A stretch of 64,000 bases of DNA, from assembly GCF_003597125.1 (NCBI RefSeq), contig NZ_QYYA01000001.1:992001-1056000 (forward strand), read 5' to 3'. A model generated the notes under the pieces. It did not search any database, was not told where the DNA came from, and was given only the letters and a program-made list of their open reading frames with translations. This document shows positions 61,609 to 64,000 of the stretch, one piece after another. Both the position numbers and the translations under genes were made by a program. The first letter of the stretch is position 1. Each line of letters opens with the position of its first letter. The stretch is from Alcanivorax profundi (lineage in GTDB: Bacteria > Pseudomonadota > Gammaproteobacteria > Pseudomonadales > Alcanivoracaceae).

Positions 61609-62412
61609 TTACGTGTCCATGGCGGTGCGCATGGCTGACAGAATGTCACCGATGGCGCCGCTGATGGCTGCAGGCTCCTTCTGGAACTTGTCAATCTGGT
61701 TCACCAGAGCACTGCCCACCACGACACCGTCGGCCACACGACTCACAGCCTGCGCCGATTCTGCGTCCTTGATACCAAAGCCAACCCCAATGGGCAATTT
61801 GGCAAGATTGCGAATTGTTTCAACCCGGCTCGCCACTTCGTCTACATTCAGGGCAGCAGAGCCCGTCACCCCTTTGAGAGAGACATAATACAAATACCCG
61901 GAACCGGCCTCGCCAATCAGTTTGATGCGGGCATCCGATGTCGTCGGCGCGACCAGAAAAATGATATCCAGGCCGTTGGCATCCATAACCGGCTTGACCT
62001 CCAGAGCTTCCTCCGGAGGCAAATCAACCAGCAAGACACCATCCACACCTGCGTCCGCAGCGGCACGGGCAAACGCCTCATAGCCCATCACCTCGACAGG
62101 ATTCAGGTAGCCCATCAATACCACCGGGGTTTCGCTGTCTGTCTGACGGAAGGCTTTCACCATATCCAGAATGTCGCGTGTAGAGGTGTTGTGGGCCAGG
62201 GCACGCTCGCAAGCCAATTGAATTACCGGACCATCTGCCATTGGATCAGAAAACGGCACGCCCAGTTCGATGATATCGGCACCCGCTTTGACCATATCGT
62301 GCATCAGCGGCACGGTAACCTCTTTTTGCGGATCGCCCGCAGTGACGAAGGGAATCAGGGCCTTGCGGTTCTCACTGGCCAGACGCTCAAAACAACGTTC
62401 AATACGACGCAT
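61609..62412 (-). CDS. trpA: Tryptophan synthase alpha chain
   Basis: 267 residues from the ATG at 62412 with AAGGAG upstream. It is a TIM barrel with catalytic Glu and Asp in [15 protein letters not shown] (about 48-62) and the phosphate loops [11 protein letters not shown] and VGFGIKD. It cleaves indole-3-glycerol phosphate and passes indole to TrpB. Thirteen bases after trpB, it forms a trpF-trpB-trpA-accD run. Confidence 0.97.
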   Translation of the reverse strand: MRRIERCFERLASENRKALIPFVTAGDPQKEVTVPLMHDMVKAGADIIELGVPFSDPMADGPVIQLACERALAHNTSTRDILDMVKAFRQTDSETPVVLMGYLNPVEVMGYEAFARAAADAGVDGVLLVDLPPEEALEVKPVMDANGLDIIFLVAPTTSDARIKLIGEAGSGYLYYVSLKGVTGSAALNVDEVASRVETIRNLAKLPIGVGFGIKDAESAQAVSRVADGVVVGSALVNQIDKFQKEPAAISGAIGDILSAMRTAMDT

Positions 62413-62425
62413 TAACGATAACTCC

Positions 62426-63637
62426 TTAAAACTCGATACCGTCAATGTCAGCGACGGTCAGGATATCCTTGTCCCCACGGCCGGACAGGTTGACCACGAT
62501 GTTCTGGTCCGGGCTCATGGTAGCCGCCAGCTTCTTGGCGTAGGCCAGCGCGTGGGACGATTCCAGCGCCGGCATGATGCCCTCTACCCGGGTCAGTTCA
62601 CGGAACGCCGACAAGGCTTCCTGATCATCCGCCGCCACATACTGTACCCGACCGACATCTTTCAACCAGGAGTGCTCCGGTCCGACACCAGGGTAATCCA
62701 GCCCCGCAGAGACAGAATGGGTTTCAATGATCTGGCCGTTGTCATCTTCCATCAGGTAGGTGCGGTTGCCATGCAGTACGCCGGGGCGACCTGCTGACAG
62801 TGGTGCCGCATGACGCCCCGTATCGATACCATCGCCCGCGGCTTCCACGCCGTACATAGCCACGCCATCATCATTGAGAAACGGGTGGAACAACCCAATC
62901 GCATTGGAACCACCCCCAACACACGCCACTAGTGCGTCCGGCAACTTACCGGCCTGCTTGAGGCTCTGCTCTCGAGCTTCACGACCAATGATGCACTGAA
63001 AGTCACGGACCAACTGCGGGTAAGGATGGGGTCCCGCCACCGTACCGATAATGTAAAAGGTATCATCCACATTGGTGACCCAATCACGCATGGCTTCATT
63101 CATGGCGTCTTTCAGGGTTTTGGAGCCTGACGTTACAGGAATGACTTCCGCACCGAGCAATTTCATGCGGTACACGTTGAGCTTCTGACGCTGAACATCC
63201 TCTGCCCCCATGTACACCTGGCACTTGAGGCCAAGGCGTGCGGCAACCGTAGCGGTAGCAACACCGTGCTGCCCTGCCCCGGTCTCGGCGATTACCCGCG
63301 GTTTCCCCATATGTTTGGCCAACAGTGCCTGGCCGATGGTGTTGTTTACCTTGTGAGCGCCAGTGTGGTTCAGGTCTTCACGCTTGAGCCAGATGTTTGC
63401 GCCACCCACTTGCTTTGACCATCGCTCTGCCAGGTACAACGGAGACGGACGGCCCACGTAATGGGCCAGGTCATAGTCGAAATCCGCACGGAATTGCGGA
63501 TCATCCTTGAGACGCTCATACATGGCCTTCAGTTCGTCCAGAGCCCCCATCAGGGTCTCGGAGACAAAGCAGCCGCCATAGGGACCGAAATGGCCACTTG
63601 CGTCAGGAAAAGCAGAAAAATCAGGGCGTTCAGACAC
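62426..63637 (-). CDS. trpB: Tryptophan synthase beta chain
   Basis: 403 residues from a GTG start. The PLP lysine lies in [10 protein letters not shown] near residue 93, the phosphate-binding glycine loop is [10 protein letters not shown] near 235, and [16 protein letters not shown] is intact. It condenses indole and serine to tryptophan. Its start overlaps the trpF stop by 8 bases, a coupled arrangement. Confidence 0.97.
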   Translation of the reverse strand: MSERPDFSAFPDASGHFGPYGGCFVSETLMGALDELKAMYERLKDDPQFRADFDYDLAHYVGRPSPLYLAERWSKQVGGANIWLKREDLNHTGAHKVNNTIGQALLAKHMGKPRVIAETGAGQHGVATATVAARLGLKCQVYMGAEDVQRQKLNVYRMKLLGAEVIPVTSGSKTLKDAMNEAMRDWVTNVDDTFYIIGTVAGPHPYPQLVRDFQCIIGREAREQSLKQAGKLPDALVACVGGGSNAIGLFHPFLNDDGVAMYGVEAAGDGIDTGRHAAPLSAGRPGVLHGNRTYLMEDDNGQIIETHSVSAGLDYPGVGPEHSWLKDVGRVQYVAADDQEALSAFRELTRVEGIMPALESSHALAYAKKLAATMSPDQNIVVNLSGRGDKDILTVADIDGIEF

Positions 63638-64000
63638 CAGCTACTCCTCGTGTTTTGACACTATTGATAAAGGCTCTGACAGCAGCGGCATCCTTGATGC
63701 CGCCCTGGCGTCGACCCTGAACCGTCAACAGTTCAACGCCGCCGCTTACATCCACAGCCCAGGGCCGCACCTGTGTCACGGCGTCGGCCACGTTGCCCGG
63801 GTGCAAGCCACCAGCCAGCACCAAAGGCAGGGACAAATTGCCGGGCAATCTGTCCCAGTTAAAGGTTTCCCCGGTTCCTCCCGGTACACCTGCGACATAA
63901 CTGTCCACCAGCAGACCAGCGGCCTTATGGTATTGGGCGGCACAGGCATGGAGATCCACATCATCCTTCATGCGAACCGCCTTGATCCACGGCCGCGCGA
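63630..64000 (-). CDS. trpF: Phosphoribosylanthranilate isomerase TrpF (partial, 5' end outside window)
   Basis: About 123 C-terminal codons are present and the gene runs off the right edge. The visible half of the TIM barrel has the family motif [10 protein letters not shown] followed by VDVSGGVE, the phosphate-binding and catalytic-Asp strand region, and the ending [13 protein letters not shown]. It isomerises N-(5-phosphoribosyl)anthranilate in tryptophan synthesis. It overlaps trpB by 8 bases. Confidence 0.94.
   Translation of the reverse strand, partial: ARPWIKAVRMKDDVDLHACAAQYHKAAGLLVDSYVAGVPGGTGETFNWDRLPGNLSLPLVLAGGLHPGNVADAVTQVRPWAVDVSGGVELLTVQGRRQGGIKDAAAVRAFINSVKTRGVAGV

Overview
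The window reads as one contiguous piece of a gammaproteobacterial chromosome of moderately high GC. Gene order suggests a Pseudomonadales/Oceanospirillales-type marine bacterium, with Alcanivorax or a close relative my best guess. That is inference from protein character and synteny; no rRNA is present to settle it. From memory, bases 1-43100 follow the order of Pseudomonas aeruginosa PAO1 around PA1787-PA1838, and 55300-64000 follows the PA3107-PA3113 block with trpBA added. No prophage, insertion sequence with a transposase, CRISPR array or secretion locus is visible.

Layout. 1-2.4 kb: assimilatory sulfite reductase (cysI) plus its DUF934 partner. 2.4-8.9 kb, minus strand: zntB, acuI, sohB, a small membrane protein, nudC and fimL. 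9.2-10.8 kb: nhaB Na+/H+ antiporter. 10.9-13.7 kb: dnaQ, rnhA and a methyltransferase, divergent from gloB. 13.8-22.7 kb: mltD followed by a yej peptide ABC transporter with two tandem binding proteins. 22.9-33.3 kb: fabI, then on the minus strand ppiD, tRNA-Asp, hupB, lon, clpX, clpP, tig and a tRNA Pro-Arg-His operon, a protein-quality-control cluster. 33.4-43.1 kb: a branched palindromic element, folD, glnS, two cyclophilins, lpxH, miaE, an LpxL-like acyltransferase and acnB.

43.2-55.3 kb is the least conserved stretch. It holds a 1380-residue exported protein with a beta-propeller, a caspase-like domain and an EF-hand loop; hrpB; an orphan gene; a TenA-fold iron oxidase carrying UndA-type ligands; and the TgpA-DUF58-MoxR trio. 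55.3-64 kb, minus strand, is a long biosynthetic run in transcription order: trpF-trpB-trpA-accD-folC-dedD-cvpA-purF-metZ.

The most unusual signals are (i) a roughly 290-bp nested inverted-repeat element before folD with a half-copy before fabI; (ii) heptanucleotide arrays of form TNAAYAG at gene 3' ends, two of which supply the stop codon of the adjacent gene; (iii) the caspase/propeller/EF-hand protein; (iv) the UndA-like enzyme. Start sites were re-chosen from Shine-Dalgarno sequences and family N-termini; several genes use GTG or TTG.
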